From NCBI GenBank assembly GCA_902570915.1, contig CACGAB010000006.1, forward strand, positions 1-53,778: a DNA stretch of 53,778 nucleotides. Direction: 5' to 3'. The DNA comes from an uncultured Pelagibacteraceae bacterium (GTDB lineage: Bacteria; Pseudomonadota; Alphaproteobacteria; Pelagibacterales; Pelagibacteraceae). Position 1 is the stretch's first letter, and the number at the start of each line of letters is the position of its first letter. Positions 17,743 to 27,923 of the stretch are shown here, one piece after another. The notes below the pieces were generated by a model that was not told the DNA's origin, searched no databases, and worked only from the letters and a program-made list of their open reading frames with translations. The position numbers and the translations under genes are program-made.

Positions 17743-19400
17743 TAAATATCAACTAAACTAATGTTGGTGAAAGGTCTTTTGCCTGTTTTTTCTTTCGTAA
17801 ATTTTCTAGCTGCAATTTTAAGTGCATCTATAAGATTATGTCTTTGACTTTTATTTCCAATATTAAATGTTTTTGCTGTTTTCTCTATTTCTTCTTCTAA
17901 TAAGTAAATAAATTCGTCTGTTTCATAAATTGGTAATCCTCTAAAGTTTATTATTGGATTATTGTGAATATTCCCCTTGGGTGTGATTAAAATGGTTATT
18001 TCAAGATAACCGTTAGATCCTAAGTTTTTTCTATCTTTTATAGATTGAGAGTTTTCCTCAACACTTACATTACCATCCAAATATAGTCTTCCACTGGGAG
18101 CTTTATCATAGACTTCTGGATAGTCTCCTGGAGCTAACTTTACTATATCACCATTTTCTACTTGAACAGGATAAGGTACCTGCATTTCTTTAGCAAAAGC
18201 AATATGCTCAATCATATGTCTGTGTTCTCCGTGTACAGGAATTATACATTTTGGTTTAACCCAATCATACATATCTTTTAAATCTTCTCTATTTGGATGC
18301 CCGGAAACATGGATAAATTCACTTTCTTCTGAAATCACTTCTATTCCGTCCTTGACTAATTGATTGTGAAGTTTGTAAAGTTTTTTTTCATTTCCTGGTA
18401 TTATTTTTGAGGAAAAAATTACCGCATCTCCTTTCTCAATAAATACATCGGGATGTGTATAATTTGAAATTCTCATCATTGCTCCCATCGGTTCACCCTG
18501 GCTACCTGTACAAAGATATACAATTTTTTCTCTAGCAAAATTTTTTGCCTCTCTTGGATCTATTGGTTCAATAGTATTTTTAAGATATCCACATTGTCTA
18601 GCTGCTTTGTATATTCTGTGCATAGATCTACCAACAAGGGAAATTTGTCTTCCTGTTTTTTCTGCGCAATAAAAAGCTGACTCCATTCTTGCAACGTTTG
18701 ATGCAAATGAGGTTATTATAATTCTTTTTTTCAACCTACTCATTATGTTTAACATACTTTTTCTCACATCTAATTCTGAACCTGAGCGCCCAGCACTAAA
18801 AACATTAGTAGAGTCACAAATCATTGCTAGAACACCTTCATCACCAATTTCTTTCAATCTTTTTGAATTAATCTCGGCACCAATCAGGGGATTTGGGTCA
18901 ACTTTCCAGTCACCAGTATGTAAAACAATACCTGCTGGTGTTTGAATCTTAAGGCCATTAGGTTCTAAAATAGAATGGGTTAAAGTTATATATTCAATCT
19001 CAAAAGGATTTAAACTTACCTTTCCGTTTAGTTCTACAATTTGTAAGTCATTAGTAATATCGATATTTTTTTCTCTAAATTTTTCTCTTATTAAAACAGC
19101 TGTGAAAGGAGTAGCATAAAGTTTGCATTTAAATTTTGGCCATAAATGAGCTACCGCACCTATGTGATCTTCGTGAGCATGTGTTAAGACAATTCCTAAT
19201 AGATTATCTTTTCTTTCCTGAATAAACCCTGGATCCGGATAAATAAGATCAACACCTGGAACTGTGTCATCGGCAAAAGTAACACCTATATCAACCATAA
19301 TCCATTTATGGTCTCCTGGCTGACCATAGCCAAATAAATTCATATTCATCCCTATTTCACCAGAGCCACCTAATGGACAAAATAAAAATTCATCTTTCAT
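17742..19400 (-). CDS. rnj: Ribonuclease J
   Basis: Metallo-beta-lactamase/beta-CASP nuclease for mRNA decay and rRNA maturation. The 552-residue protein opens with GGSGEIGMNMNLFGYG. It carries the zinc motif HAHEDH (H74, H76, D78, H79), the beta-CASP domain with CDSTNVFSAGRSGSE and CTGSQGEPMGAM, and the HVSGHPNREDL region, then a C-terminal domain. The cytosolic enzyme combines 5-prime exonuclease and endonuclease activity in relatives. It is one base from coaX, in a standard alphaproteobacterial order. The methylmalonyl-CoA epimerase gene often found between rnj and DUF1467 is not present. Confidence 0.93.
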   Translation of the reverse strand: MKDEFLFCPLGGSGEIGMNMNLFGYGQPGDHKWIMVDIGVTFADDTVPGVDLIYPDPGFIQERKDNLLGIVLTHAHEDHIGAVAHLWPKFKCKLYATPFTAVLIREKFREKNIDITNDLQIVELNGKVSLNPFEIEYITLTHSILEPNGLKIQTPAGIVLHTGDWKVDPNPLIGAEINSKRLKEIGDEGVLAMICDSTNVFSAGRSGSELDVRKSMLNIMSRLKKRIIITSFASNVARMESAFYCAEKTGRQISLVGRSMHRIYKAARQCGYLKNTIEPIDPREAKNFAREKIVYLCTGSQGEPMGAMMRISNYTHPDVFIEKGDAVIFSSKIIPGNEKKLYKLHNQLVKDGIEVISEESEFIHVSGHPNREDLKDMYDWVKPKCIIPVHGEHRHMIEHIAFAKEMQVPYPVQVENGDIVKLAPGDYPEVYDKAPSGRLYLDGNVSVEENSQSIKDRKNLGSNGYLEITILITPKGNIHNNPIINFRGLPIYETDEFIYLLEEEIEKTAKTFNIGNKSQRHNLIDALKIAARKFTKEKTGKRPFTNISLVDI

Positions 19401-19401
19401 A

Positions 19402-20142
19402 TTATCTAATTAATTTTGAAGCCTTAATTAAGCCGTTAATTGTTATATCAATATTCCTTTTAACTTTTGTACTAATAGAGTTTTTAAATAATTTAGAAAA
19501 ACCTCCAGTAGTAATTATATCAAAAGACTTTTTTGTCTCTTTCTTAATTAAATTTACAACATTGTCAATTAATCCAGCATATCCCCAGAAAAAACCTGAG
19601 CGGACAGCTGATGTGGTATCTTTTCCAATTACTTTTGTTATTTTCTTTAAATCAATCTTTGGAATTAAAGATGCTTTGTCTGAAAGGGTGTTAAGAGAAA
19701 TCTGAATACCTGGAGATATAATTCCACCTTTGTAATTATTGCCAATTAAAACATCAAATGTTGTTGCGGTACCAAAATCTAAAATAATAAAATTTTTGTT
19801 TTTTTGCGTAACACTTATTGCATTTGCTAATCTATCTGAACCTACTTGCTTATAATTCACATCAATTTTTAAAATTTTCTTTAAATTAAGCTCTTTTAAT
19901 TCGTAACACCTAACTTTTGTTTTATTGTAGAAATATCTTTTTAGTTCCTTGTAGGTTGATGGTACAACACTACAAAATAAAATTTTATCTATTGAGGAAA
20001 AATCTATTTTTTTAAAATATTTGTTCAATAAATGTAGTTTTTTACCTTTTGAAGGAATTACAATCTTTTTTATGATTTTGTCATTGTTATTAACCAAACA
20101 AATTTTTGTCTCAGTATTTCCTATGTCACCTAAAATAATCAT
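19402..20142 (-). CDS. coaX: Type III pantothenate kinase
   Basis: Phosphorylates pantothenate, the first step to coenzyme A. The 246-residue protein has the ASKHA-fold phosphate motif near the start (LGDIGNTETKICLV), the pantothenate-binding region GSDRLANAISV, ILDFGTATTFDVL with the second aspartate, and GGIISPGIQISLNTL. The C-terminal ITTGGFSKLF follows the family pattern. CoaX is the form found beside birA and rnj in Alphaproteobacteria. No gap separates it from the biotin ligase gene upstream. Confidence 0.94.
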   Translation of the reverse strand: MIILGDIGNTETKICLVNNNDKIIKKIVIPSKGKKLHLLNKYFKKIDFSSIDKILFCSVVPSTYKELKRYFYNKTKVRCYELKELNLKKILKIDVNYKQVGSDRLANAISVTQKNKNFIILDFGTATTFDVLIGNNYKGGIISPGIQISLNTLSDKASLIPKIDLKKITKVIGKDTTSAVRSGFFWGYAGLIDNVVNLIKKETKKSFDIITTGGFSKLFKNSISTKVKRNIDITINGLIKASKLIR

Positions 20143-20679
20143 CTATTTAGTTGTATAATATTGTAACAAAAACTTACCGAAGGATAATTTTAATTGTTTC
20201 ATAAATATTTCAGTTTTTATTTTTTTTTTAGTAATTTCAAATAAATTAGTCGTAGGGTAATTGGGAATTATAGGACTTTTAACCAAATTAAATCCAATAC
20301 CAACAATTAGATAATCATTCCCTGATTGATTAATTTTTTCTTGCAAAATACCACAAATCTTTTTTTTATTAATCAATAAATCATTTGGTGATTTATAAAC
20401 TATTTTGCTTTTATAAAATTTTGAAATTGCATCTTTAACTAAAAAACAATTTTTTCTAGATAGTTGTTTCATTGATAAATTCATCTTTTTTAATTTGTAA
20501 AAAAAGGATATTAAAATATTTCCTTTATAGGAAATCCATTTTCTCCCATACTGACCTTTACCACCAGTTTGTGTTTCAGATATTATCATTCCAAAATTAT
20601 GATTTGTTTCTCTTATTATTCTTATTGCTGTGTTGTTTGTGCTCTTAACTTTTTTATATCTAAAAACTTTAAACTTCAT
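20143..20679 (-). CDS. birA: Biotin--[acetyl-CoA-carboxylase] ligase, minimal form
   Basis: Attaches biotin to carboxylase carrier domains. It keeps the core motifs: KSTNNTA near the start, SETQTGGKGQYGRKWIS (biotinyl-AMP loop) and KSPNDLLINKKKICGILQE (catalytic lysine region). At 178 residues it lacks both the N-terminal DNA-binding domain of E. coli BirA and most of the C-terminal SH3-like domain, so it cannot be a repressor. The ATG at 20679 is preferred over an in-frame TTG one codon upstream and shares a base with the nuoN stop (TGATG). Confidence 0.88.
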   Translation of the reverse strand: MKFKVFRYKKVKSTNNTAIRIIRETNHNFGMIISETQTGGKGQYGRKWISYKGNILISFFYKLKKMNLSMKQLSRKNCFLVKDAISKFYKSKIVYKSPNDLLINKKKICGILQEKINQSGNDYLIVGIGFNLVKSPIIPNYPTTNLFEITKKKIKTEIFMKQLKLSFGKFLLQYYTTK

Positions 20680-22097
20680 CAAATAATATTAATTCTAGAA
20701 ACTACCTCAATAAGTTGACTTGGGAATATGAAGTAAACTAAAATTAATAATGTTGAGAATGTTAATGAAAATTTTAACCACAATCCATGATCCGTGTCAT
20801 ATTTTTCTTTTTCCTTATCAAAATACATAATTTTAATTAATCTTAAGTAGTAAAAAGCGGCAACCACTGTTGATAATAAACCCACGATTGCTAAAAAATA
20901 CATTGATTGTTCTATTACTGATTTGAAAACATAAAATTTAGCAAAAAATCCAGCTAAAGGTGGTATACCTGCCAGTGAAAACAATATAATCATCAGCGAT
21001 AAAGCTAACATCGGATGATTTTTAGATAATCCCGATAAATCCTCTATTTTTTCGTAATATTGATTTTCTCTTTTCATCATTAGCAAACAAGAAAATAGTC
21101 CTAAATTCATTAATATATAAATAATTATATATATTACTGAACTTTGCATACCATCATTCGTTCCTGTTGCAACACCTGCCAAAGCATAACCAACGTGACC
21201 TATAGAACTGTAAGCTACTAATCTTTTTAAATTGGTTTGACCTATTGCAGCTATTGCTCCAAAAAGCATTGAGGCAATAGAGAGAAATATTAATATCATT
21301 TGCCACTGATCAATTAAATTTAAAAAAGGTACATATAAAAATCTAATAAATACAGTTAAAGCCGCAACTTTTGGTACCATTGTGAAAAACAAAGTTACAG
21401 AAGTCGGTGAACCTTCATAAACATCAGGCGCCCACATATGAAATGGTACAGCTGAAATTTTAAATGCTAGTCCAACTAATATAAAAACAATTCCAAAAGT
21501 AATAGCATATTCATCAGAATTTAATTGATTTGCAATCACATTGAAATTTGTTGATCCGGTAAATCCATATATTAGTGAACATCCATACAAAAGTAATCCT
21601 GAAGATAAGGCGCTTAGTACAAAATATTTTAGTCCAGCTTCTGAAGATTTTATTTGATCTCTATTAAAAGTGGCCAAAACATATAATGCTAAAGATTGAA
21701 GCTCTAGACCCATATAGAATACAATCAAGTCATTAGAATTAATCATAATCATCATTCCCAAAACAGAGCTTAATATTAAAATTGGATATTCAATCTTAAA
21801 AATTTTAAAAGTTTTTAAATAATTTGATGAAATGATTAAAACTAAAAAAGTGGCTAGCAGCGTAACAATTTTCATCAATGACGATAAATAGTCTATAATT
21901 ATACTATTATTAAATAATTTAACTTCTTTAATACCAACTGTTTCATTAAATGTTATGACTGCTGTAACAAGTAAGACTACTAATGAAAGATTTTGGATTA
22001 TTTTTGAGCTATTTTTTTTAAAAACACCTAAAATAAGTAGAAACATTATTGATAAGGATAAAAAAATCTCTGGAAAAACTAATTGCAGATTTGTCAT
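20679..22097 (-). CDS. nuoN: NADH-quinone oxidoreductase subunit N
   Basis: Antiporter-like membrane subunit of complex I, one of three proton channels. The 472-residue protein has about 14 membrane helices. KISAVPFHMWAPDVYEG with SPTSVT is the broken-helix signature, and LVAYSSIGHVGYALAG follows. It is the last nuo gene and shares one base with nuoM upstream and with the biotin ligase downstream. Confidence 0.96.
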   Translation of the reverse strand: MTNLQLVFPEIFLSLSIMFLLILGVFKKNSSKIIQNLSLVVLLVTAVITFNETVGIKEVKLFNNSIIIDYLSSLMKIVTLLATFLVLIISSNYLKTFKIFKIEYPILILSSVLGMMIMINSNDLIVFYMGLELQSLALYVLATFNRDQIKSSEAGLKYFVLSALSSGLLLYGCSLIYGFTGSTNFNVIANQLNSDEYAITFGIVFILVGLAFKISAVPFHMWAPDVYEGSPTSVTLFFTMVPKVAALTVFIRFLYVPFLNLIDQWQMILIFLSIASMLFGAIAAIGQTNLKRLVAYSSIGHVGYALAGVATGTNDGMQSSVIYIIIYILMNLGLFSCLLMMKRENQYYEKIEDLSGLSKNHPMLALSLMIILFSLAGIPPLAGFFAKFYVFKSVIEQSMYFLAIVGLLSTVVAAFYYLRLIKIMYFDKEKEKYDTDHGLWLKFSLTFSTLLILVYFIFPSQLIEVVSRINII

Positions 22098-23581
22098 TAT
22101 ATTTTGCTCGCTAATCTAAAATTGTATGTTTCTATCAAATCTGAAATAGATACCTCTATTGTATTAATCAAAGGATCTGGATAAAAGCCAAAAAACAAAG
22201 TTGGTATAGCCAAAGAAGTTAATATAATTGACTCCGATCTATTCAAATCTATCATTTTTTTTAAGTCATTATTAATTAATTTTCCAAATATCACTCTTTT
22301 GTATAACCAAAGCATATAAGCTGCACCAATAATTACTCCAATGCTAGCAATAACAGCAACTAAAAAGTTATCTTTGAATGCTCCCATCAATATTAAAAAT
22401 TCACCCACAAACCCGCTTGTGCCAGGAAGACCCAAAGCTGCCAAAGTAAATAACATAAATAAGACAGAATACTTTGGAATGATACTTACAATTCCACCAT
22501 AAGTATCAATAAGTCTTGAGTGCATCCGATCGTAAACAACACCTACACACAAAAATAGTGCAGCAGAAACTAATCCATGACTTATCATTTGAATTATACT
22601 TCCCTCAATACCCTGTTGTTGGATGGTAAAAATGCCCAAAGTAACATATCCCATGTGAGCAACAGAAGAATACGCAATTAGCTTTTTCATATCTTCTTGC
22701 ATTAAAGCGATAAAAGATGTGAAAATAATTGCGATAACGCTCAATGTGTAAATTAGTGGAGTAAAAACTTCTGACGCAACAGGAAATAGTCCTAATGAAA
22801 ATCTTATAAATCCATAACCTGCCATTTTCAATAAAATTGCAGCTAATAAAACTGATCCTGCTGTTGGAGCTTCAACATGAGCATCTGGTAACCAAGTGTG
22901 GACTGGCCACATTGGAGTTTTGACTGCGAAAGAACTAAAAAAAGCAAGCCATAACAAATTTTGATATTTAGCCTCGATGCCTAAACTATAAAGTTCAATT
23001 ACGTCTGTTGTCCCGGTTAACCAATATATAGTAATTATAGCAACCAACATTAATACTGACCCGAGTAAAGTGTAAAGAAAAAATTTAAATGCAGAATAAA
23101 CTCTTCTAGCCCCTCCCCATATTCCAATAATTAAAAACATTGGTATCAGACCAGCCTCAAAAAATAAGTAAAAAATTACAAGATCTAAAGAACAAAATAC
23201 TCCTATCATGAAAGACTCCATAATTAATACTGCAATTAAAAATTCACTTAATCTTTCTTTAATAGAATTATTTACTGACAAGATACAAAGTGGAGTAATA
23301 AATGTTGTCAGTAAAATAAACAAAATTGAAATTCCGTCAACACCCACTTTATAATTTATAAAGTCCTCAATCCAAGTTCTTTGTTCTACAAATTGAAACT
23401 CTGAGGTCGTATGATCGAAAAGTATCCACAAGTAGATTGATAAAAGAAAATTTACAAAAGAAGTAAACAATGCGACGTATTTCACAGTAAAATTATTTTG
23501 CTTGTTACTTCTTGTAAAAAATAAGAAAAAAGCACCTACTGTCGGTAATAAAATTAATGAAGAAAGAATAGGAAAATTCAT
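22097..23581 (-). CDS. nuoM: NADH-quinone oxidoreductase subunit M
   Basis: Antiporter-like proton channel of complex I. The 494-residue, roughly 14-helix protein contains FYLFFEAGLIPMFLIIGIWG with the key membrane glutamate, and KTPMWPVHTWLPDAHVEAP with the conserved lysine. It also has KLIAYSSVAHMGYVTLG. Lengths and motifs are standard. The start shares one base with the nuoL stop. Confidence 0.97.
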   Translation of the reverse strand: MNFPILSSLILLPTVGAFFLFFTRSNKQNNFTVKYVALFTSFVNFLLSIYLWILFDHTTSEFQFVEQRTWIEDFINYKVGVDGISILFILLTTFITPLCILSVNNSIKERLSEFLIAVLIMESFMIGVFCSLDLVIFYLFFEAGLIPMFLIIGIWGGARRVYSAFKFFLYTLLGSVLMLVAIITIYWLTGTTDVIELYSLGIEAKYQNLLWLAFFSSFAVKTPMWPVHTWLPDAHVEAPTAGSVLLAAILLKMAGYGFIRFSLGLFPVASEVFTPLIYTLSVIAIIFTSFIALMQEDMKKLIAYSSVAHMGYVTLGIFTIQQQGIEGSIIQMISHGLVSAALFLCVGVVYDRMHSRLIDTYGGIVSIIPKYSVLFMLFTLAALGLPGTSGFVGEFLILMGAFKDNFLVAVIASIGVIIGAAYMLWLYKRVIFGKLINNDLKKMIDLNRSESIILTSLAIPTLFFGFYPDPLINTIEVSISDLIETYNFRLASKI

Positions 23582-25494
23582 TATTTAACAATTAGAAAAG
23601 TTAATAAAGCAGAAAATCCAAGAAGCATAACAAACGCGTATTGATAAATAAATCCACTTTGAAATTTATTTGCTTTAACGGAAAATCTTTTGATAATAGC
23701 GGAGATACCATCAGGCCCAAAACCATCAATTATCTTTAAATCAAAAAACTTCCATAAAAATAATCCAAATTTTTTTGATGGTTTTACAAATAGTGCATCG
23801 TATAATTCATCAAAATACCACTTATTTAATAAAAATAGGTACAAGGGTTTGTTATTTTTTACAATTTGTTCTGGTAAATTTTTATTTTTAACAAATAGAT
23901 AATATGCTGTTGGTATGGATAAAATTACTAGTATTGGGGTTAATAATAAAAACCATAATGGTGGGTGTTCAGTACTTAATGGTTTTAGAAAAAATATTGA
24001 ATCTTTCCAAAAATTGTTCAAACCATAATTACCAATAAACAAATCCTTAAAAATAAATCCTGCAAATATCGCACCCAAAGAAAGTAGGACTAGAGGTATC
24101 AACATAACAATAGGAGACTCATGAGTATCCTCAATTTTTATCTCTTTATTATTATAATCACCGTGAAAAGTTTTGAATATTAACCTCCAAGAATAAATGG
24201 AAGTTAAAAATGCCGTAAAAATCCCAATTCCAGCAGCATAATAACCTGTTGTATTACCTCTTAAATATGCGAATTCTATTATTGCATCTTTAGAATAAAA
24301 ACCTGATAGCAAAGGAAAGCCAGTTAATGCCAACGTTCCAATAATCATTAATGAATAAGTGTAAGGTAATTTTTTCCATACTCCTCCCATATTATTTATA
24401 TTTTGCTCATCTTTAAATGCATGTATGACTGAACCAGATCCCAAAAATAATAAAGCTTTAAAGAAAGCATGAGTAAATAAATGAAACATTGCTACGTTAT
24501 AAGCACCCACTCCAGTAGCAAAAAACATATAACCTAATTGACTACATGTAGAATAGGCTATTATCTTTTTTATATCATTTTGAACCAAAGCAACAGTTGC
24601 AGCAAAAAATGCTGTGCTCATACCAATTACAGTAATTATATTTAATACAAATTCAGAATATTCGTAAATTGGTGAACATCTAACAACAAGAAAAACACCT
24701 GCTGTAACCATAGTTGCCGCATGAATTAAGGCTGACACAGGTGTTGGACCCTCCATGGCATCAGGTAACCAAGTATGAAGTAGAATTTGAGCTGATTTAC
24801 CCATGGCGCCAATAAATAAAAGTAAGCAAATCAAATCTATCGCATTAATTTCGATACCTAAAAAAACTAGATTTTTTTCTGTAATGTTTGGAATTTGCTG
24901 AAAAACCTCAGAATAATTTACTGTTCCGAATAAATAAAATATTAAAAAAATACCTAGAGCAAATCCAAAATCTCCAACTCTATTAACAACAAATGCCTTA
25001 ATTGCTGCTTTATTTGCAGACTCTTTTTTAAACCAAAAACCTATTAAGAAATAAGAACATAGACCAACTCCCTCCCAACCAAAAAATAATTGAATGAAAT
25101 TATCTGAAGTTACCAACATTAACATCGCAAAGGTAAATAATGATAAATAAGCCATGAACCTTGGCTTATGAGGATCATGAGACATATAACCAATTGAGTA
25201 AATATGAACAAGTGCAGAAACAGATGTTACTACAACCAACATTACAGCTGATAACGCATCAATCTTCATCGACCAATTAACATTTAATGATCCTGAGCTT
25301 ATCCATGTAGCTATTGTGATGTTATCTTGATATTGATTGACTATTACCTCGTATAAAACTAGAGCTGATAAAATAGCCGATATCGATACCAATAAACTTG
25401 TAATTATTTCAGAATTTCGATCACCGATAAATTTTCCAAAAAATCCAGATATTATTGAGGCTATCAAAGGTAAAGCTATTATTGAAATTTCCAT
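23581..25494 (-). CDS. nuoL: NADH-quinone oxidoreductase subunit L
   Basis: Distal proton channel of complex I, with the long lateral helix that spans the membrane arm. The 637-residue protein has LFFGWEGVGLCSYFLIGFW (channel glutamate) and KSAQILLHTWLPDAMEGPTP followed by SALIHAATMVTAG. A C-terminal extension from about residue 510 holds the amphipathic lateral helix and the final transmembrane segment. One base separates it from nuoK. Confidence 0.97.
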   Translation of the reverse strand: MEISIIALPLIASIISGFFGKFIGDRNSEIITSLLVSISAILSALVLYEVIVNQYQDNITIATWISSGSLNVNWSMKIDALSAVMLVVVTSVSALVHIYSIGYMSHDPHKPRFMAYLSLFTFAMLMLVTSDNFIQLFFGWEGVGLCSYFLIGFWFKKESANKAAIKAFVVNRVGDFGFALGIFLIFYLFGTVNYSEVFQQIPNITEKNLVFLGIEINAIDLICLLLFIGAMGKSAQILLHTWLPDAMEGPTPVSALIHAATMVTAGVFLVVRCSPIYEYSEFVLNIITVIGMSTAFFAATVALVQNDIKKIIAYSTCSQLGYMFFATGVGAYNVAMFHLFTHAFFKALLFLGSGSVIHAFKDEQNINNMGGVWKKLPYTYSLMIIGTLALTGFPLLSGFYSKDAIIEFAYLRGNTTGYYAAGIGIFTAFLTSIYSWRLIFKTFHGDYNNKEIKIEDTHESPIVMLIPLVLLSLGAIFAGFIFKDLFIGNYGLNNFWKDSIFFLKPLSTEHPPLWFLLLTPILVILSIPTAYYLFVKNKNLPEQIVKNNKPLYLFLLNKWYFDELYDALFVKPSKKFGLFLWKFFDLKIIDGFGPDGISAIIKRFSVKANKFQSGFIYQYAFVMLLGFSALLTFLIVK

Positions 25495-25495
25495 T

Positions 25496-25807
25496 TTACC
25501 CTTTTAATTTATCTATTTCCTCAACACGAATTGTTCCTGAATTTCTGTAATAAACAACTATGATTGCAAGGCCGATTGCTGCTTCAGCAGCAGCAACAGT
25601 TAATATAAATAAAGTAAATACTTGTCCAGTTAAATCACCCAAATACATTGAGAACGAAACTAGGTTTATATTAACAGCTAATAATATGAGTTCTATACTC
25701 ATAAGTATTACAATAATATTTTTTCTATTCAAAAAAATTCCAATTATTCCAATACTAAAAATAACTGCACCCAATGTTAAGTAATGTCCTAAGCCTATTT
25801 CAATCAT
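25496..25807 (-). CDS. nuoK: NADH-quinone oxidoreductase subunit K
   Basis: Small membrane subunit of complex I (MnhC-like), 103 residues with three helices. It carries the two buried glutamates of the proton path in [11 protein letters not shown] and in [17 protein letters not shown]. Length is exactly typical. The start lies within the last codons of nuoJ (8-base overlap). Confidence 0.97.
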   Translation of the reverse strand: MIEIGLGHYLTLGAVIFSIGIIGIFLNRKNIIVILMSIELILLAVNINLVSFSMYLGDLTGQVFTLFILTVAAAEAAIGLAIIVVYYRNSGTIRVEEIDKLKG

Positions 25808-26432
25808 CTATTTTAACTCCTCTATTAGAAGCAACCTCTACAACCTCTACACCCTCAGCTCTTTCTCTAGAAATTTGTTTCAAATAACTTTGTTTTTTAA
25901 CGCCCTCTCTTTGTCTAAAAGTAAGAACAATAGCACCTATCATTGCTATTAGAAGTATCATTCCACTAATTTGAAAGATGTGAATATAGTCTGTATATAA
26001 AACCATTCCTAATGAATGAGTATTACTAACATCGTTTACTATTGATAGATTACCTTGGTCAAATAAGTCGGGTTTGTATTTCCATCCACCTATAACAATT
26101 ATAAGTTCAAAAAAGATTATAACACTTATTAATAATCCAATTGGTATGTGATTGGAGTTTTCTTTAGATATAAACCATTGATTTTTTTGTTGAGCAACAT
26201 TTAGCATCATTACAACAAATAAAAACAATACTGCCACAGCCCCTACATAAACAATTAGCATTATCATTCCTAAAAATTCAGCACCAATCATGATAAAAAG
26301 ACAGGATATACTTATAAAATCTAAAATTAAAAAAAAAACAGAATGGACAGTATTTTTTGATACTGTAACCATGACCGCTGAGACCACTGCAATTATGGAA
26401 AATACGTAAAAAAATATTGCATGCGCAATCAT
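25800..26432 (-). CDS. nuoJ: NADH-quinone oxidoreductase subunit J
   Basis: Membrane subunit of complex I with five helices in 210 residues. The segment [20 protein letters not shown] holds the pi-bulge helix that takes part in coupling. The soluble C-terminus after about residue 170 is a charged tail ([20 protein letters not shown]), normal for alphaproteobacterial NuoJ. It begins 3 bases after nuoI and overlaps nuoK. Confidence 0.96.
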   Translation of the reverse strand: MIAHAIFFYVFSIIAVVSAVMVTVSKNTVHSVFFLILDFISISCLFIMIGAEFLGMIMLIVYVGAVAVLFLFVVMMLNVAQQKNQWFISKENSNHIPIGLLISVIIFFELIIVIGGWKYKPDLFDQGNLSIVNDVSNTHSLGMVLYTDYIHIFQISGMILLIAMIGAIVLTFRQREGVKKQSYLKQISRERAEGVEVVEVASNRGVKIDD

Positions 26433-26435
26433 AAA

Positions 26436-26921
26436 TTATCTGTAAGGATTATCTGACTTAATATTAGCTGCCAAAATATTTTCCCATCTGTCTCCATTAT
26501 CAAGAAGTTTTTCTTTAGTATAATAAAGCTCTTCACGAGTTTCTGTGGAGAATTCAAAATTTGGTCCTTGAACTATTGCGTCTACAGGGCAAGACTCTTC
26601 ACATAAACCACAATAAATACATTTCATCATATCGATGTCATAACGAGTTGTTTTTCTACTTCCATCTGATCTTTGAGAAGACTCAATAGTAATTGCTTGA
26701 GCAGGACAAACAGCCTCACATAATTTACACGCTATACATCTTTCTTCACCATTCGGGTATCTTCTTAAAGCATGTTCACCTCTAAATCTTGGACTTATTT
26801 TGCCTTTTTCAAATGGATAATTTATTGTTTTTTTTGATTTAAATAATTCTTTTGTAGCAATAAAAAGCCCTCCAATAAAATCTGTCATAAATATCGTTTT
26901 TAAAAATCTAGAAATTTTCAT
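26436..26921 (-). CDS. nuoI: NADH-quinone oxidoreductase subunit I (2x[4Fe-4S])
   Basis: Ferredoxin-like subunit passing electrons from NuoG to NuoB. The 161 residues contain two tetranuclear cluster motifs, [12 protein letters not shown] and [12 protein letters not shown], giving clusters N6a and N6b. An N-terminal amphipathic helix anchors it at the membrane arm. The start directly follows the nuoH stop. Confidence 0.97.
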   Translation of the reverse strand: MKISRFLKTIFMTDFIGGLFIATKELFKSKKTINYPFEKGKISPRFRGEHALRRYPNGEERCIACKLCEAVCPAQAITIESSQRSDGSRKTTRYDIDMMKCIYCGLCEESCPVDAIVQGPNFEFSTETREELYYTKEKLLDNGDRWENILAANIKSDNPYR

Positions 26922-27920
26922 TTAACTGGTGGGTAAAAGGTTAAAATAAAAAAGATAACTAGCAGTTAGAACAACATAAGTTAAAGATAATGGTAAAAAT
27001 ATTTTCCAACCTAGTCTCATAAGCTGATCATATCTATATCTTGGTACAATAGCTTTTACCAACGCAAAAAGTATAAATAAAAATAATATCTTAAAAATTA
27101 GCCAAAGAGCTCCTGGAATTAAGTTAAATGGATAAAGCTCAATCGGAGACAGCCACCCTCCTAAAAATAAGATTGATCCTAAAGCACACATTAATAGAAT
27201 ATTTGCGTACTCTCCTAACCAAAACATTGCGTACATCATTCCAGAATACTCCGTTTGATATCCTGCAACTAATTCTGCCTCTGCTTCAGGTAAATCAAAA
27301 GGTGGCCTGTTTGTTTCAGCTAATGCTGAAATAAAAAAAATTACAAACATTGGAAACAATGGAATAACAAACCACATGTCCTTCTGAGCAAGTACTATGT
27401 CACTTAAATTTAATGAGCCTACACACAATAAGACATTTATAATTATTATACCTATTGATACCTCGTAAGAAACCATTTGTGCCGCTGATCTTATTGAACC
27501 TAAAAATGGGTATTTAGAATTTGACGCCCATCCACCCATTATTATTCCATAGACACCTAATGATGAAACAGCGAATATATATAAAATTCCTACGTTAATA
27601 TCAGCTAGAACTTGATCAACACCAAAAGGAATCACAGCCCAAGCTATCAAAGCAAGTGTCATTGTAATAATTGGTGCTAAAATGAAAATTATTTTATTTG
27701 AGCTAGCAGGTATAATTATTTCTTTAAAAATATATTTAAGCGCATCAGCTAAAGATTGCAGTAAGCCAAATGGACCTACTACATTCGGACCTTGTCTTTT
27801 TTGAACAAAAGCCCAAACCCTTCTATCTAACCAAACAATCATTGCGACAGATACTAAAACTGGCACAAGTAAAAATAAAATCTTATATGTTTCCTGAAAA
27901 ATTAAATCTAAATATTCCAT
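26922..27920 (-). CDS. nuoH: NADH-quinone oxidoreductase subunit H
   Basis: Membrane subunit forming the quinone chamber with NuoB and NuoD. The 332-residue protein has about eight helices. [20 protein letters not shown] lies near the N-terminus, and the loop [20 protein letters not shown] is the conserved acidic funnel toward the quinone site. It is 3 bases after nuoG. Confidence 0.97.
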   Translation of the reverse strand: MEYLDLIFQETYKILFLLVPVLVSVAMIVWLDRRVWAFVQKRQGPNVVGPFGLLQSLADALKYIFKEIIIPASSNKIIFILAPIITMTLALIAWAVIPFGVDQVLADINVGILYIFAVSSLGVYGIIMGGWASNSKYPFLGSIRSAAQMVSYEVSIGIIIINVLLCVGSLNLSDIVLAQKDMWFVIPLFPMFVIFFISALAETNRPPFDLPEAEAELVAGYQTEYSGMMYAMFWLGEYANILLMCALGSILFLGGWLSPIELYPFNLIPGALWLIFKILFLFILFALVKAIVPRYRYDQLMRLGWKIFLPLSLTYVVLTASYLFYFNLLPTS

Positions 27921-27923
27921 TTA